In this document: piece after piece, positions 15,631 to 24,582 of the stretch | Layout: the number at the start of each line of letters is the position of its first letter | How positions within the stretch are numbered: position 1 is the stretch's first letter | Source: Actinomycetes bacterium | Lineage (GTDB): Bacteria > Actinomycetota > Acidimicrobiia > Acidimicrobiales > Ilumatobacteraceae | NCBI GenBank assembly: GCA_025359865.1 | Contig: JANYDH010000050.1 | Coordinates: 1 to 41,246 of the forward strand | DNA: 41,246 bases | Reading direction: 5' to 3' | Notes under the pieces: generated by a model | Database searches by the model: none | Told to the model about the DNA's origin: nothing | What the model saw: the letters and a program-made list of their open reading frames with translations, nothing else | Program-made: the position numbers and the translations under genes

Positions 15631-17250
15631 CTACGAGCGCGCTGTGGCCGACTTCGAAGCCGTGCGAGCACCTCCACCGGCTCGTGGGACTTTCGCCTTT
15701 ACCGCTGGCGTCGGGTTCGCTCCCCGGCGGGGAACCGGCGCCACGTGGGTGCTGCCGCGTCGCATGGCCGGCGGCAATTGCGGCACAGCCCAGTCGATAC
15801 CGCAGGCATCGAACAGGCGGCCGATCTCTGCGATGTGCATGTCGGCCATGTCCCAAAGGTCTGGCACAAGCTCGCGTGCCGCAATGATGCCGAAGTCCAA
15901 GTTCTCGAGGTAGCTGTGAACCGTGATGTTGAGCCCCATCCCGTCGGTCACGATGGAGACGGGGATGTAGTTGTCGAGGCGCGCGCCGGCGAAGTACAAC
16001 GGCGTGCGTGGGCCGGGCACATTGGAGATGGTGAGGTTCGCCGGCAGGTTGATCCGACTGGACATCCGCGACACGAGTCGCATCGCCGCCGTCGCTACCA
16101 CTGGAGAGGCGGTTTGAGCGATATCGGAAAGCGCGCTCGCCGGTACGAGTTCGAATTGGCGCTTGGCTGCGGCCATTGCCTCCCTGCACAGTGCAACACG
16201 TTCGAGCGGATCGGCGCAATTGGTCGGTAGGTCGGCAATGATGCTCGACACCCGATTCGTCCACGGGTCGGTCTCGTCTCCGGTGCGGATGGAGACCGGC
16301 ACCATTGCTCGAAGCGGTCTCTCGGGTAGTGCATCATGCTTGATCAAGTACTCGCGCAGCGCGCCAGCGCTGATTGCCATGACCACATCATTGACGGTGC
16401 CACCGGTTGCGTTCTTCAAGGCTTTGATGTTCTCGAGCGATGTGCTGCGCATCGCGAACCGGCGGTGGGCAGTGATCGGCTTGTTCCACGGTGTGTCGGG
16501 TGCCGGGGTCACCGGTAGCTGGATTCGCCGCTCGTTTTCGGGGCCTTCGGGTGCTCGTGTGCGCGACACGCTCTTCATCACAGTGCGCGCTTGCGATGCC
16601 ATCTTGCTGACGCTCGTGATTCCAAGCACGTCAGCCAGATTGCGAACCAGCCTGAGTTGCAAGCGCACCCCCTTGAACGGGTTCGCCGCCAGGTGTTGCA
16701 ACGTGTGCTGTAGCAATTCGGATTGGCTCGGCGGCTGTTCCCCCTCCCAGTGGATGGGGGTTGGTGCAGGCGCACCGGGATCGGTATCGGTGAGCATGTT
16801 CAGCAAGATCACTCCGGCGGCACCATCAATGGTGGCGTGGTGGGTCTTGGTGAGCATCGCCCACCGGCCGTCGGCCAACCCTTCGATGACGTACACCTCC
16901 CACAGCGGTCGGCTACGGTCCATCTTGCGCCCGACAATGCGCGACACCTGCTCACCCAACTGGTCGGCTCCACCGGGAGGGGCAAGACCGATGTGGCGGA
17001 CGTGGTAGTCGAGATCGAAGTCGGGATCATCGATCCAGTACGGGTGGTCGAGTTGGAAGGGAACCTCGACCAGCCGACGACGCATTGGTTCGGCCTGTCC
17101 GACCAGCGCTCCAAATCGGTCGTACACAACTTGAAATGGGTCGAACTCGGGTGTCGGGCGTTGATAGATGCCCAACCCACTGACGTGACCGAACGTAGTG
17201 GCGGTCTCCATGTAGAGAAAGCTCGCGTCGAGCCCGCTGAGTTGCTTCAT
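15631..17250 (-). CDS. WS/DGAT-type wax ester synthase/diacylglycerol acyltransferase
   Basis: A 539-residue acyltransferase that would join acyl-CoA to diacylglycerol or fatty alcohol, forming storage lipid at the membrane. The catalytic motif is THHATIDG with H137, H138 and D142. The start (LSGLDASFLYMETATTFGHV) and later motifs (GTVNDVVMAISAGALREYL, RAMVPVSIRT, ISNVPGPRTPLYFAGA, NITVHSYLENLDFGI) match the family in order. The C-terminal tail after DWAVPQLPPA is long, basic and Pro/Ala-rich (about 70 residues), an extra compared with typical members of 450-480 residues. It lies 14 bases after the PPOX stop; TATCCT five bases before ATG may give a leaderless start. Confidence 0.92.
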   Translation of the reverse strand: MKQLSGLDASFLYMETATTFGHVSGLGIYQRPTPEFDPFQVVYDRFGALVGQAEPMRRRLVEVPFQLDHPYWIDDPDFDLDYHVRHIGLAPPGGADQLGEQVSRIVGRKMDRSRPLWEVYVIEGLADGRWAMLTKTHHATIDGAAGVILLNMLTDTDPGAPAPTPIHWEGEQPPSQSELLQHTLQHLAANPFKGVRLQLRLVRNLADVLGITSVSKMASQARTVMKSVSRTRAPEGPENERRIQLPVTPAPDTPWNKPITAHRRFAMRSTSLENIKALKNATGGTVNDVVMAISAGALREYLIKHDALPERPLRAMVPVSIRTGDETDPWTNRVSSIIADLPTNCADPLERVALCREAMAAAKRQFELVPASALSDIAQTASPVVATAAMRLVSRMSSRINLPANLTISNVPGPRTPLYFAGARLDNYIPVSIVTDGMGLNITVHSYLENLDFGIIAARELVPDLWDMADMHIAEIGRLFDACGIDWAVPQLPPAMRRGSTHVAPVPRRGANPTPAVKAKVPRAGGGARTASKSATARS

Positions 17251-17264
17251 GCCAAAGGATAACG

Positions 17265-17780
17265 CTATGCGCCCTGCCCCGCCGCCATCGCCTCGGTGGT
17301 GAAACTCTGGAACTTGACGGTGTCGAAGGCGACCACAAGTCGGGCTTCGGTCTCGATGATCACACGATGTGGCGAATCGAGGAACTTCGCGAACGACTGG
17401 CGATATGCATTGTCCGGCTCGCGTTCGCTGCCAGAAAGGGCTGCGTAGAACCAGGCCTTGAGTTCGGCGAAACCGTCGTCGCCTGCTGCGTGGACAATGG
17501 AGTCGCCCTTGTACGAGGCCGTCTTGCCGTCTCGATTGATCACGATCGCCGATTGTGGGCGAACCTTCAACGCCGGGACACGCTTGCGCCGGTCAGCACA
17601 CGTGGTCCAGAACTTGCCGTCTCTGTAGATGTAGGCGACGACCACTCCGACGGGATAACCATCTTTGGTGGTCCAGTTGAAGATGCACTCGCCTCCTCCG
17701 TCGACGAGGCCACGTAGCGCGGCTTCGTCGAGCTTCATCGAGGTGAGATCCTCATAGTCGACCTGGGCTTCGGCGCTCAT
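17265..17780 (-). CDS. PPOX-fold flavin/F420-type protein
   Basis: A 171-residue protein with the split-barrel fold of the pyridoxamine 5'-phosphate oxidase superfamily: an opening strand pair with TTKDGYPVGVVVAYIYRDGKFW, the RRKRVPALKVRPQSAIVIN segment that follows the phosphate-binding site, and a closing strand RVIIETEARLVVAFDT. In actinobacteria such proteins bind FMN or coenzyme F420 and reduce small substrates; which cofactor is used here cannot be told. A strong ribosome site, GGAGGAA, precedes ATG 17780. It is first in a probable minus-strand operon with WS/DGAT and the aldo/keto reductase. Confidence 0.75.
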   Translation of the reverse strand: MSAEAQVDYEDLTSMKLDEAALRGLVDGGGECIFNWTTKDGYPVGVVVAYIYRDGKFWTTCADRRKRVPALKVRPQSAIVINRDGKTASYKGDSIVHAAGDDGFAELKAWFYAALSGSEREPDNAYRQSFAKFLDSPHRVIIETEARLVVAFDTVKFQSFTTEAMAAGQGA

Positions 17781-17872
17781 CGTGTTCCTCCAAGGAGTGG
17801 TCAGTTCGGGTAGGCGGGATGTCGCGCGACGGCCGTTGACCCGAGGTTTGCTCCGCGGCGCGACGAAGTTTT

Positions 17873-17890
17873 AGCCGATCATGATCGGCT
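17873..17890. promoter_or_regulatory. Perfect 18-bp palindrome upstream of PPOX gene
   Basis: AGCCGATCATGATCGGCT is fully symmetrical without a spacer and lies about 93 bases before the PPOX start, inside the 273-base gap after LigT. Another hairpin (TGCCCG...CGGGCA, 17915-17933) is next to it. It could be an operator for the PPOX operon or part of the LigT terminator; nothing else is recognised in this gap. Confidence 0.4.
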
Positions 17891-18053
17891 CGAGTTCATC
17901 GGCCGTCCACGTTCATTGCCCGGATTCGTCGGGCAGGTTCGACCACTCCATGCCGCGCTCGGTCTTCGAGCGCTGGATCTGGTGCGCCCCGGAAACGTGA
18001 AGTTGTTGATCTGCAGGCCGAGTCGAATCATTCAACCAGGTGCCGCTCCGCTG

Positions 18054-18548
18054 TCAGTCCAGCGGCCACGTCAAGAGCGTTTCGTATTGGACGCCCTCGG
18101 GACCCCGTCGGCTCTGCACGAGCGCAACCTCGTCGACATCGAACTCGGCGCTTACCATCGCGCCGAGTAACCGGGGCATCGGAACATGCGATTTCACCCT
18201 CGCCAACGTGAGGTGGCCGATGAATCGTTTACGCGACGGTTCACCGATTCCCTTTGTGCGGTCGATCACTTGCTCGGCCAGCACATCGAGCCCGTCGACC
18301 GGCACGACGAGTGCACGTTCGGCGATGACGTCGACGGCCGGCCCGAGATGTGCACGGGCGGACGTGAGCGAGGCATCGCCGAGTGCGGCGATCACATCGC
18401 CGGGGTGGGCGTCGCCGAGAAATCGCAGTGTGATGTGCCAGTTCTCGGGCTGGACGAAGCGAACGCCACGTTGATCTTTCCGGTGAAGGGTGGTCAGTTC
18501 TGCGGCCACCTCCTCCGGTGGCCACACCGCAATGAACAGTCGTGCCAT
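18054..18548 (-). CDS. thpR: RNA 2',3'-cyclic phosphodiesterase (LigT/ThpR family)
   Basis: A 164-residue 2H phosphoesterase. Both catalytic histidine motifs are present, H38-I-T-L and H112-L-T-L, spaced as in the LigT/ThpR family, and the protein opens with the usual RLFIAVWPPEEV. It would open 2',3'-cyclic phosphate at RNA ends; in vitro 2'-5' ligation is also known for the family. The open frame continues upstream to 18677, but that extension is not family-like, and ATG 18548 follows GGTGGG on the minus strand, so I place the start there. It is a single gene with no clear operon partner. Confidence 0.9.
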   Translation of the reverse strand: MARLFIAVWPPEEVAAELTTLHRKDQRGVRFVQPENWHITLRFLGDAHPGDVIAALGDASLTSARAHLGPAVDVIAERALVVPVDGLDVLAEQVIDRTKGIGEPSRKRFIGHLTLARVKSHVPMPRLLGAMVSAEFDVDEVALVQSRRGPEGVQYETLLTWPLD

Positions 18549-18719
18549 CCCACCAGTCAAGCGGCGAACAGCGGCCCCGATGCAGGCCGAGTGGACGCAT
18601 GTCGGAACCCGCCCCACGTCGCGTCGACCTGTCGTCGTCAGGGACGTATAAGTCGACGCGACCCGCGCCAATAGCACCGTTTGACCTTCGCCCGCCGGGG
18701 CGTGTCAGCTGACAACGGC

Positions 18720-18908
18720 TCAGCGGCCAGGCGAGAGGACTCGCTGGAGAACGATGTCGATCTGCGGGTCGGGACCCGGTCGGAAAATGGTGAACCAACG
18801 CGGGTGAGGCCGCGGCTCGGCCCTGCGGAACTGGGCGCGGATGCGGGCAAGCAATGATGGCCCGATGCGTTCGTCGTCTTCGACGATCAGGATCCGTTCA
18901 CCGGCCAC
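18720..18908 (-). pseudogene. Deletion remnant of an OmpR-type response regulator
   Basis: A 62-codon frame begins as a normal receiver (GERILIVEDDERIGPSL) and then continues with LLARIRAQFRRAEP, which in OmpR-type regulators comes about 90 residues later, in the linker after the receiver. The next part, PDPQIDIVLQRVLSPG, resembles the first strands of the winged-helix domain, then a stop. The phospho-acceptor, switch residues and DNA-binding helices are all missing. The simplest reading is an internal deletion joining receiver start to linker plus loss of the C-terminus. A functional micro-peptide is possible but I have no evidence for it. Confidence 0.6.
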
Positions 18909-18971
18909 GAGTCCAACGGTACGTCAGCGGACTGATGGACGCGTCGAACTCGGGCAGTTCTGGCAGTCCTC

Positions 18972-21287
18972 TCACCTTTGGCCCAGGCTTGTCGACCGGA
19001 ACCGACGCAAGCGGAGGCTGTTCGAGACCACGAACACGCTCGAGAACGCCATTGCTAGGCCGGCCAGCATGGGGTTCAGCAGACCCGCTGCAGCGAGGGG
19101 GAGCGCGGCCACGTTGTAGGCGAACGCCCAGAACAGGTTGGCCTTAATGGTGGCAAGGGTGCGTCGCGAGAGCCGGATGGCATCGACCGCAGCGCGCAGG
19201 TCGCCGCGGACGAGGGTGAGATCGCTCGCCTCGATCGCCACATCGGTGCCGGTACCCATCGCCAGGCCGAGGTCGGCTTGCGCCAATGCTGCAGCGTCGT
19301 TGACGCCGTCGCCGATCATCGCGACCACGCGGCCTTCTGCCTGCAGGCGCCGGATGACATCGACCTTGTCGGCCGGAAGCACTTCGGCGATGACTTCGGT
19401 GATGCCGACCTGGGCGGCCACGGACTGCGCCGCACGCGCGTTGTCGCCGGTGAGCAGCACCGGTCGCAGACCGAGTTGACGCATGCCGATGATGGCTTCT
19501 GCAGACGTGGCCTTGATCGTGTCAGACACAACCAGTACAGCGCGGGCCTGACCATCCCAGCCGACATAGATCGGCGTACGTCCTGCCGCCTCGGCTGTGT
19601 CGCGGGCAGCGGCAAGTGTGTCGTCGAGATGCATCGACCAGTCGATCAAGAACCGCTCGCGTCCAGCGACCACAGCATGACCGTCGACGATGCCCTGCAC
19701 GCCAAGCCCTTCGGTGTTGGCAAACGATTCGACCAGAGCGAGGTCGATGCCGCGGCTTGCCGCACCGGCCGCAATGGCCTGAGCGATCGGGTGCTCGGAG
19801 GCGTCTTCCAGCGACCCGGCCAGAAACAGCGCCTCGTGTTCGGTCACGCCCGTCGCAGTGATGACCTCGACCAGCGACATCTTGCCAGTGGTGACGGTTC
19901 CGGTTTTGTCAAGGACGACGGTGTCGATCTTGCGGGTCGATTCCAGCACCTCGGGACCCTTGATCAAGATGCCGAGCTGTGCTCCGCGCCCGGTGCCGAC
20001 CATCAGCGCTGTCGGAGTCGCCAACCCCAACGCGCATGGGCAGGCGATGATCAACACCGCGACGGCTGCGGTGAAGGCGGTCGTTGCGTTGTCGGTGGCC
20101 GCGGCGGTGAGCCAGAAGCCGAGCGTGGCAAACGCCAGCGCGATGACGACGGGTACGAAGATAGCCGACACTCGGTCGGCAAGGCGCTGTACCTGAGCCT
20201 TACCAGTCTGGGCTTCTTCGACCATTCGTCCGATCTGGGCGAGGGCCGTGTCGGCGCCGACGCGCGTGGCGCGCACGACGAGTCGTCCGCCAGCATTGAC
20301 CGTGGCACCGGCGACCGGATCGCCTGGCGCTACTTCGACCGGCACTGGCTCGCCGGTGAGCAGCGATGCGTCGACGGCCGATGTGCCGGTTTCGACCACG
20401 CCGTCGGTAGCGATCTTTTCACCGGGCCGCACCACGAACCGATCACCGACGACGAGTTGCTCGATAGGAATGCGCACTTCGGTGCCGTCACGAAGCACGG
20501 CGACGTCTTTCGCTCCGAGTTCGAGTAGGGCCTTCAACGCCGCGCCTGATCGTCGCTTGGCGCGTGCTTCGAAGTAGCGACCAGCCAGGATGAATACGGT
20601 GACGCCCGCGGCGACCTCGAGGTAGATCTGGCTGGAACCCATGCCGCGCTCTGGTGTGAGCGAGAAGCCGTGGCGCATCGACAAGTCGCCCGCATCGCCG
20701 AGGAACAAGGCATACAGGCTCCATCCGAACGCGGCGAGCGTGCCAACGGAGATGAGGGTGTCCATCGTGGCGGCCGCGTGCCGCAGGTTGGTGAAGGCGG
20801 CTTTGTGGAACGGCCACGCTCCCCAGGCGACCACCGGGGAAGCGAGCGTGAGCGACAGCCACTGCCAGCCATCGAATTGCAGGGCGGGAACCATCGCCAT
20901 TGCAATTACCGGCACTGCCAACACAGCCGAAATGGTCAGACGTTGGCGGAGCAGTCGGGTCGGGTCGTCCCCTGCTGCGGAGATCGATGCTGAAGAGATC
21001 GAGCCAGGGGCGGCGGAGTTGGCCGACTGCTTTGGCAGCGGAACATGCGCGGTGTACCCGGTCGCTTCGATCTGGGCGATCAGGTCGGCTGCCGTGATGT
21101 TGTCGGCGAAGACCACCTTGGCCTTCTCGGTGGCATAGTTGACCGACGCGGTCACGCCCGCCATCCGGTTGAGCTTCTTTTCGATGCGCGCCGCGCACGA
21201 CGCGCACGTCATCCCACCGATGTCAAGTTGGATCTGCGACCCGCCGGTCGAATCGCTGTGGCTGTGATCGGTGACGTCAGTAGACAT
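18972..21287 (-). CDS. copA: Copper-exporting P1B-type ATPase
   Basis: A 771-residue inner-membrane pump that expels Cu(I). The N-terminal heavy-metal domain has GMTCASC (C28, C31). Membrane helices flank an actuator domain ([24 protein letters not shown]). The metal-transport motif CPC is C416-P417-C418, the phosphorylated residue D460 is in DKTGT, the P1B-specific HP is in [11 protein letters not shown], and the hinge is [10 protein letters not shown]. All are intact. A His-rich start (DHSHSDS) may add metal binding. It is the last gene of the copper operon, beginning one base after the stop of the membrane-anchored double-domain protein, and should be controlled by the CsoR operators at 22471-22547. 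Confidence 0.96.
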   Translation of the reverse strand: MSTDVTDHSHSDSTGGSQIQLDIGGMTCASCAARIEKKLNRMAGVTASVNYATEKAKVVFADNITAADLIAQIEATGYTAHVPLPKQSANSAAPGSISSASISAAGDDPTRLLRQRLTISAVLAVPVIAMAMVPALQFDGWQWLSLTLASPVVAWGAWPFHKAAFTNLRHAAATMDTLISVGTLAAFGWSLYALFLGDAGDLSMRHGFSLTPERGMGSSQIYLEVAAGVTVFILAGRYFEARAKRRSGAALKALLELGAKDVAVLRDGTEVRIPIEQLVVGDRFVVRPGEKIATDGVVETGTSAVDASLLTGEPVPVEVAPGDPVAGATVNAGGRLVVRATRVGADTALAQIGRMVEEAQTGKAQVQRLADRVSAIFVPVVIALAFATLGFWLTAAATDNATTAFTAAVAVLIIACPCALGLATPTALMVGTGRGAQLGILIKGPEVLESTRKIDTVVLDKTGTVTTGKMSLVEVITATGVTEHEALFLAGSLEDASEHPIAQAIAAGAASRGIDLALVESFANTEGLGVQGIVDGHAVVAGRERFLIDWSMHLDDTLAAARDTAEAAGRTPIYVGWDGQARAVLVVSDTIKATSAEAIIGMRQLGLRPVLLTGDNARAAQSVAAQVGITEVIAEVLPADKVDVIRRLQAEGRVVAMIGDGVNDAAALAQADLGLAMGTGTDVAIEASDLTLVRGDLRAAVDAIRLSRRTLATIKANLFWAFAYNVAALPLAAAGLLNPMLAGLAMAFSSVFVVSNSLRLRRFRSTSLGQR

Positions 21288-21288
21288 G

Positions 21289-22197
21289 TCAGTGCCCTTC
21301 GGAAGCGACGGTCATGGTCATCGTCGTGGCGTCGGTCGAGCTGTGCTGAGGCCCGTTCGGTACCACGACGGTAAAGGCAGCGGTGTGTACCGCGCCATCG
21401 TGAGAGAAGTCGAGGAACAACCGGTAGGTGCCCGCACTCGGAAACTCGCCGGTGAACGCAACGACAGGCGAGTCGTTCGAATCGTGAGGGTGGACATGGA
21501 GGTATGCAAGGTCGCCACTGCGGATCGCGACGAGATGGCCGGCTGCGCCGAGGTACGGGTCGGTGTACACGGCATGGCCACCGCGTTCGACCTGGAAGTT
21601 CAACTCGGCGGCCCCCACCGAGGCGACCCCCGTGAGCGAGATGGTGTACGCACCGACTGTGGTGATAGTTGCCGGCTGCGGCAAAGCAACGGCAACGACG
21701 GTGCCCGCAACAGACAGATCGGCCCCGAGGGTGATGTTGTCGGCGTTGATGGGCTGGAAGTCGGCGAAGACGCGGTACGAGCCGGGTGTCAGTGCCGGGA
21801 GCGCGACGGTCCATCGGCCGGAGTTGTCGATTACAGGGTGAAGATGCAGGTAGTCGACGAGGTTACGCGAGACCACGATCAAGTGCAGTGGTCGATCGTG
21901 TACCTGCTGATAGCCGATGACTGAGGTGCCGTTGTCGTCGACGATCCTGAATGCGAAGGTGGACGGCGCGTCGGCCTTGACCGAATCGGTCTCGACCTCG
22001 AGGCGATAGCCCGCTTCGGCGATAGCGAGCCCGCGAGGTCGATCCGACGACGGTGCTGCTGCCGAGGTCATGGTGTTGTGGCCCGCACTGCTACCACCCT
22101 CGTCGATCGGGCCGACGGCTGCCCCGACCGCCATCGCCCCGCCGAAGATGGCGGCGACGACGGCGATGAAGACACCCAACTTGGTAGCGGTGTTCAA
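21289..22197 (-). CDS. Membrane-anchored copper-operon protein with two HLHP-type domains
   Basis: A 302-residue protein with an N-terminal membrane anchor or signal (residues 7-29) and an exported part. Two related domains are visible: about 62-148 with [20 protein letters not shown] and GSYRVFADF, and about 187-278 with [20 protein letters not shown] and GTYRLFLDF. The His-rich strands and Met/His-rich tail ([12 protein letters not shown]) are plausible copper ligands, though no biochemical role is known to me. I assign start TTG 22197: it overlaps the copZ stop as TTGA and follows GAGG; the longer frame to 22434 runs through copZ in another phase. Position between copZ and copA implies extracytoplasmic copper handling. 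Confidence 0.75.
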   Translation of the reverse strand: MNTATKLGVFIAVVAAIFGGAMAVGAAVGPIDEGGSSAGHNTMTSAAAPSSDRPRGLAIAEAGYRLEVETDSVKADAPSTFAFRIVDDNGTSVIGYQQVHDRPLHLIVVSRNLVDYLHLHPVIDNSGRWTVALPALTPGSYRVFADFQPINADNITLGADLSVAGTVVAVALPQPATITTVGAYTISLTGVASVGAAELNFQVERGGHAVYTDPYLGAAGHLVAIRSGDLAYLHVHPHDSNDSPVVAFTGEFPSAGTYRLFLDFSHDGAVHTAAFTVVVPNGPQHSSTDATTMTMTVASEGH

Positions 22198-22409
22198 TTC
22201 GCTACCTCGAACCCGGCCTCGTCGATAGCTGCAGCGAACGCTTGTGTATCGACAGGGCCGTCGGAACTGACGGTGACGGATCCGGTGGTGAGATCGACCT
22301 GAACATCGCTGACGTTGTGCAACTTGGTGACCTCGCTGGTGACAGCAGCGACGCAGTGGCCGCATGTCATGCCTGTGACGGCGAACGTGGTGATGGTGCT
22401 GGTGTTCAT
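22194..22409 (-). CDS. copZ: Copper chaperone, heavy-metal-associated domain
   Basis: A 71-residue HMA-domain protein with metal motif GMTCGHC (C16, C19) and the usual ferredoxin-like pattern ending in [11 protein letters not shown]. It would carry Cu(I) in the cytoplasm to CopA or CsoR. AGGGAG (22415-22420) precedes ATG 22409. First gene of the copper operon; its stop overlaps the TTG start of the next gene. The leader of about 50 bases contains a hairpin CATGCC-TGT-GGCATG (22451-22465). Confidence 0.95.
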   Translation of the reverse strand: MNTSTITTFAVTGMTCGHCVAAVTSEVTKLHNVSDVQVDLTTGSVTVSSDGPVDTQAFAAAIDEAGFEVAN

Positions 22410-22465
22410 GTCGACTCCCTATGGCTGGGTTCATGGCTCATGATCTACGCCATGCCTGTGGCATG

Positions 22466-22487
22466 AGTATATACCCTTGGGGGGTAT
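22466..22487 (-). promoter_or_regulatory. copZ promoter -10 with CsoR-type operator
   Basis: ATACCCTTGGGGGGTAT (22471-22487) has inverted ATACCC/GGGTAT arms around a G-rich centre, the form of CsoR operators. Immediately downstream on the minus strand is TATACT (22471-22466), a good -10. Binding of CsoR would cover the region between -35 and -10 of the copper operon. Confidence 0.7.
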
Positions 22488-22530
22488 CGTGGGGCGGTCG
22501 ATTGGCATGGTCTGAAGGTCCCGAGTTCGC

Positions 22531-22550
22531 GTACCCCCTCCGGGTATGAT
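22531..22550 (+). promoter_or_regulatory. csoR promoter -10 with second CsoR-type operator
   Basis: GTACCCCCTCCGGGTAT (22531-22547) has TACCC/GGGTA arms and overlaps TATGAT (22545-22550), which ends five bases before ATG 22556. CsoR would thus repress its own leaderless transcript. No clear -35 is seen. Confidence 0.65.
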
Positions 22551-22555
22551 CGCTG

Positions 22556-22864
22556 ATGATGGACGCAGACACACGTGGGACGGTTCGTGGCTACAGCATC
22601 GACAAGGCCGACTACCTCAAACGTCTGAAACGAATTGAGGGTCAAGTGCGCGGGCTGCAACGGATGGTCGACGAAGACACGTACTGCATCGATGTGCTCA
22701 CTCAGGTCAGCGCCGTTACTAAGGCACTGCAAAGCGTCGCAGTTGGACTACTCGACCAACATGTGCGGCACTGCGTCGCCCACGCGGTGATCGATGATCC
22801 TGTTCATGCCGATCGAATGGTCACCGAAGCCACGAAGGCCATCGAACGGTTGATCAAGTCATAG
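22556..22864 (+). CDS. csoR: Copper-sensing repressor CsoR
   Basis: A 102-residue all-helical repressor of the CsoR/RcnR family. The Cu(I) ligands C44, H69 and C73 have the exact family spacing (25 and 4), and the start DYLKRLKRIEGQVRGLQRMV is the conserved first helix. Copper binding releases DNA and turns on the divergent copZ-copA operon. The -10 TATGAT five bases upstream indicates a leaderless message beginning at ATG 22556 or 22559. Two operators in the 146-base divergent region fit joint control of both directions. Confidence 0.95.
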   Translation: MMDADTRGTVRGYSIDKADYLKRLKRIEGQVRGLQRMVDEDTYCIDVLTQVSAVTKALQSVAVGLLDQHVRHCVAHAVIDDPVHADRMVTEATKAIERLIKS

Positions 22865-22911
22865 TGCGAGTGAGAGGGATTGTTGACTGGCGGTCAGATT
22901 TCCGTGATGCG

Positions 22912-22945
22912 TTGTTACGAAACGATGTACGAACTACGGTAGTTC
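22912..22945 (+). promoter_or_regulatory. Promoter of the M23 peptidase gene with inverted repeat
   Basis: TTGTTA (22912-22917), 17 bases and TACGGT (22935-22940). A perfect dyad GAACTA-CGG-TAGTTC (22931-22945) overlaps the -10 and the predicted start point, so a repressor could act here. The message would have a leader of only a few bases before ATG 22950. Confidence 0.5.
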
Positions 22946-22949
22946 TGTC

Positions 22950-24296
22950 ATGAGATCGAAACATTCGGGCATCGGCTGCCCAAGACCTCACCACGGCCGC
23001 GGTGTTCTGCTCGCAGTGCTGTTGTTGTCGATCTCATCGGTGTCGGCCGGGTCCGCATCAGCATCCGACTCCAACCAGACGTCTGAGCAGGTGGCTGCCG
23101 AGATACTTCGCGTCCAGGACAAGGCCGATACGACAGCGCAGCGGTTTGCCAGGGCCGAGCAGCGGTCCGCAGATCTCGCCGTGGAGATCGAGGCCGCACA
23201 GGCCCAGGTCGCCCAGACGTCGGCGCAGTACGATCAACTTCAAGCAGGACTCACCCGAGTCGCGATCAATCGATTCACCGGCGGATCTGGTGCGTCGGTC
23301 ATGGTGATGTTCGACAACTCGAACGACGAGATGCAGATGAACGTCCTGCGCAGCGTGGCGCTCGATGCCGGCGCCACCACCCTCGACACCGTCGACGCGG
23401 TGCGTACCGACCTCGAGAAGGATCGGGCGCATCTTGATGCTCTGAACAACGAAAACATCCAACTCATTGATGAGCTTGCGACGAGCCAGGCCGAGATCGG
23501 CACTCAACTCGCAGAACTCACGGTGCTGCGTGAGCATCTGAAGGATGAAGAGGTCAGGCGGGCGTACGAAGCACAACTGGCCAAGCAGCGCGCCGACGAG
23601 GCGCGTGCCGCGGCCGAGCGAGAGGCACAGGCGGCCGCCGACCAGCAAGCCAGTGCAGCCGCGGCAGCGCGAACGGTACGCGGCGGCGGTTCGCAAGCTC
23701 CGAAGCAGTCCCCGGCTTCACCGCAGTCTCCGGCCACGCCGCAGTCTCCGGCCACACCGCAGTCTCCGGCCCCGGCGGCGGATCCATCGCCGGCATCGCC
23801 GGCCTCTCCAGCTTCGCCGGCGGCCGAGCCGGACCCGGCTCCAAGTCCTACCCCGGACCCGGACCCGGCACCTGCACCGGAGCCGACTCATCCAGCGCCG
23901 GTCATCATCGGTGGATCCTGGTTGTGTCCGGTCGCCGGTCCCACCGCGTTCGGCGACACCTGGGGCGCACCGCGTTCTGGAGGTCGCAAGCACCAGGGCG
24001 TCGACATGATGAGCCCGTTCGGTACGCCGCTGGTTGCGGTCGTCGCCGGCAGCGTGACGATGAGCATCAACACCCTCGGCGGCGACACGGTCTCGCTCGC
24101 CGGTGCCGATGGCAACAAGTACTACTACGCCCACCTGTCGTCGTGGGAAGGTGGATCCCGCAGCGTCAGCGCGGGCGAGGTGATCGGCTACGTGGGCGCC
24201 ACGGGAAACACGACTGCGAACCACCTCCATTTCGAGATCCACCCCGGGGGTGGGCAGGCGGTGAACCCGTATCCGACGGTCCGTCAGCATTGTTGA
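22950..24296 (+). CDS. Secreted M23-family peptidoglycan endopeptidase
   Basis: A 448-residue exported protein. The signal peptide has a hydrophobic core [21 protein letters not shown]. Residues about 45-240 are a long coiled coil like that of EnvC/RipA-type hydrolases. Residues 245-318 are a Pro/Ser/Ala linker with PQSPAT repeats, suited to crossing the wall. The C-terminal M23 domain has the zinc ligands HxxxD ([12 protein letters not shown]) and HLHFEIH; the catalytic HLSS is also present (YYYAHLSSW). All zinc ligands are intact, so it should cut peptidoglycan cross-links; coiled-coil members often regulate cell separation. It has its own near-leaderless promoter and stands between csoR and a toxin-antitoxin pair. 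Confidence 0.92.
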   Translation: MRSKHSGIGCPRPHHGRGVLLAVLLLSISSVSAGSASASDSNQTSEQVAAEILRVQDKADTTAQRFARAEQRSADLAVEIEAAQAQVAQTSAQYDQLQAGLTRVAINRFTGGSGASVMVMFDNSNDEMQMNVLRSVALDAGATTLDTVDAVRTDLEKDRAHLDALNNENIQLIDELATSQAEIGTQLAELTVLREHLKDEEVRRAYEAQLAKQRADEARAAAEREAQAAADQQASAAAAARTVRGGGSQAPKQSPASPQSPATPQSPATPQSPAPAADPSPASPASPASPAAEPDPAPSPTPDPDPAPAPEPTHPAPVIIGGSWLCPVAGPTAFGDTWGAPRSGGRKHQGVDMMSPFGTPLVAVVAGSVTMSINTLGGDTVSLAGADGNKYYYAHLSSWEGGSRSVSAGEVIGYVGATGNTTANHLHFEIHPGGGQAVNPYPTVRQHC

Positions 24297-24299
24297 CGG
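24281..24299. terminator. Hairpin over the M23 stop codon
   Basis: CCGTCA-GCATTGT-TGACGG forms a six-pair stem whose right arm contains the TGA stop. No T-run follows. It may end transcription of the peptidase gene or be chance. Confidence 0.3.
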
Positions 24300-24330
24300 T
24301 CGGCGACCACCGAATCTGATCAGGTCTGAC

Positions 24331-24336
24331 TAGACT
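24331..24336 (+). promoter_or_regulatory. -10 of the leaderless antitoxin transcript
   Basis: TAGACT ends six bases before GTG 24343. No good -35 is found and there is no Shine-Dalgarno, which fits a leaderless start. Confidence 0.45.
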
Positions 24337-24342
24337 TGTTTC

Positions 24343-24582
24343 GTGGCCGTGAGCATCTATGAAGCGAAAACCCATTTCTCGCAGTTGATCGCGCAGGTTG
24401 AAGCGACGGGTGAAGAGGTGGTCATTCGCCGTCACAACGTGCCGGTCGCCAAGCTGGTCCCCTTCCGCCCCGTAGTGGCTGACCGGGTTCTCGGAGGGTG
24501 GGAAGGCCAGGTGGCGATCCACGATGACTTCGACGAATTGCCGAGTGCGATGGTCGACGCGTTTGCGGGCAACGGCCCGTGA
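24343..24582 (+). CDS. Phd/YefM-type antitoxin
   Basis: A 79-residue protein with the Phd/YefM fold at its start: VSIYEAKTHFSQLIAQVEATGEEVVIRRHNVPVAKLVPF. This part dimerises and binds the operator; the acidic C-terminus (DDFDELPSAMVDAF) would wrap the toxin. GTG 24343 is the start because TAGACT lies six bases before it; GTG 24349 is an alternative. It overlaps the toxin start by four bases (GTGA), which ties their synthesis. Confidence 0.92.
   Translation: MAVSIYEAKTHFSQLIAQVEATGEEVVIRRHNVPVAKLVPFRPVVADRVLGGWEGQVAIHDDFDELPSAMVDAFAGNGP

Noticed and set aside
19278-20528. A 416-codon plus-strand open frame opposite copA
   Set aside because: It is the antisense shadow of a fully conserved P-type ATPase; its composition (Arg/Asp/His-rich) matches reversed high-GC codons and it has no family-like motif.
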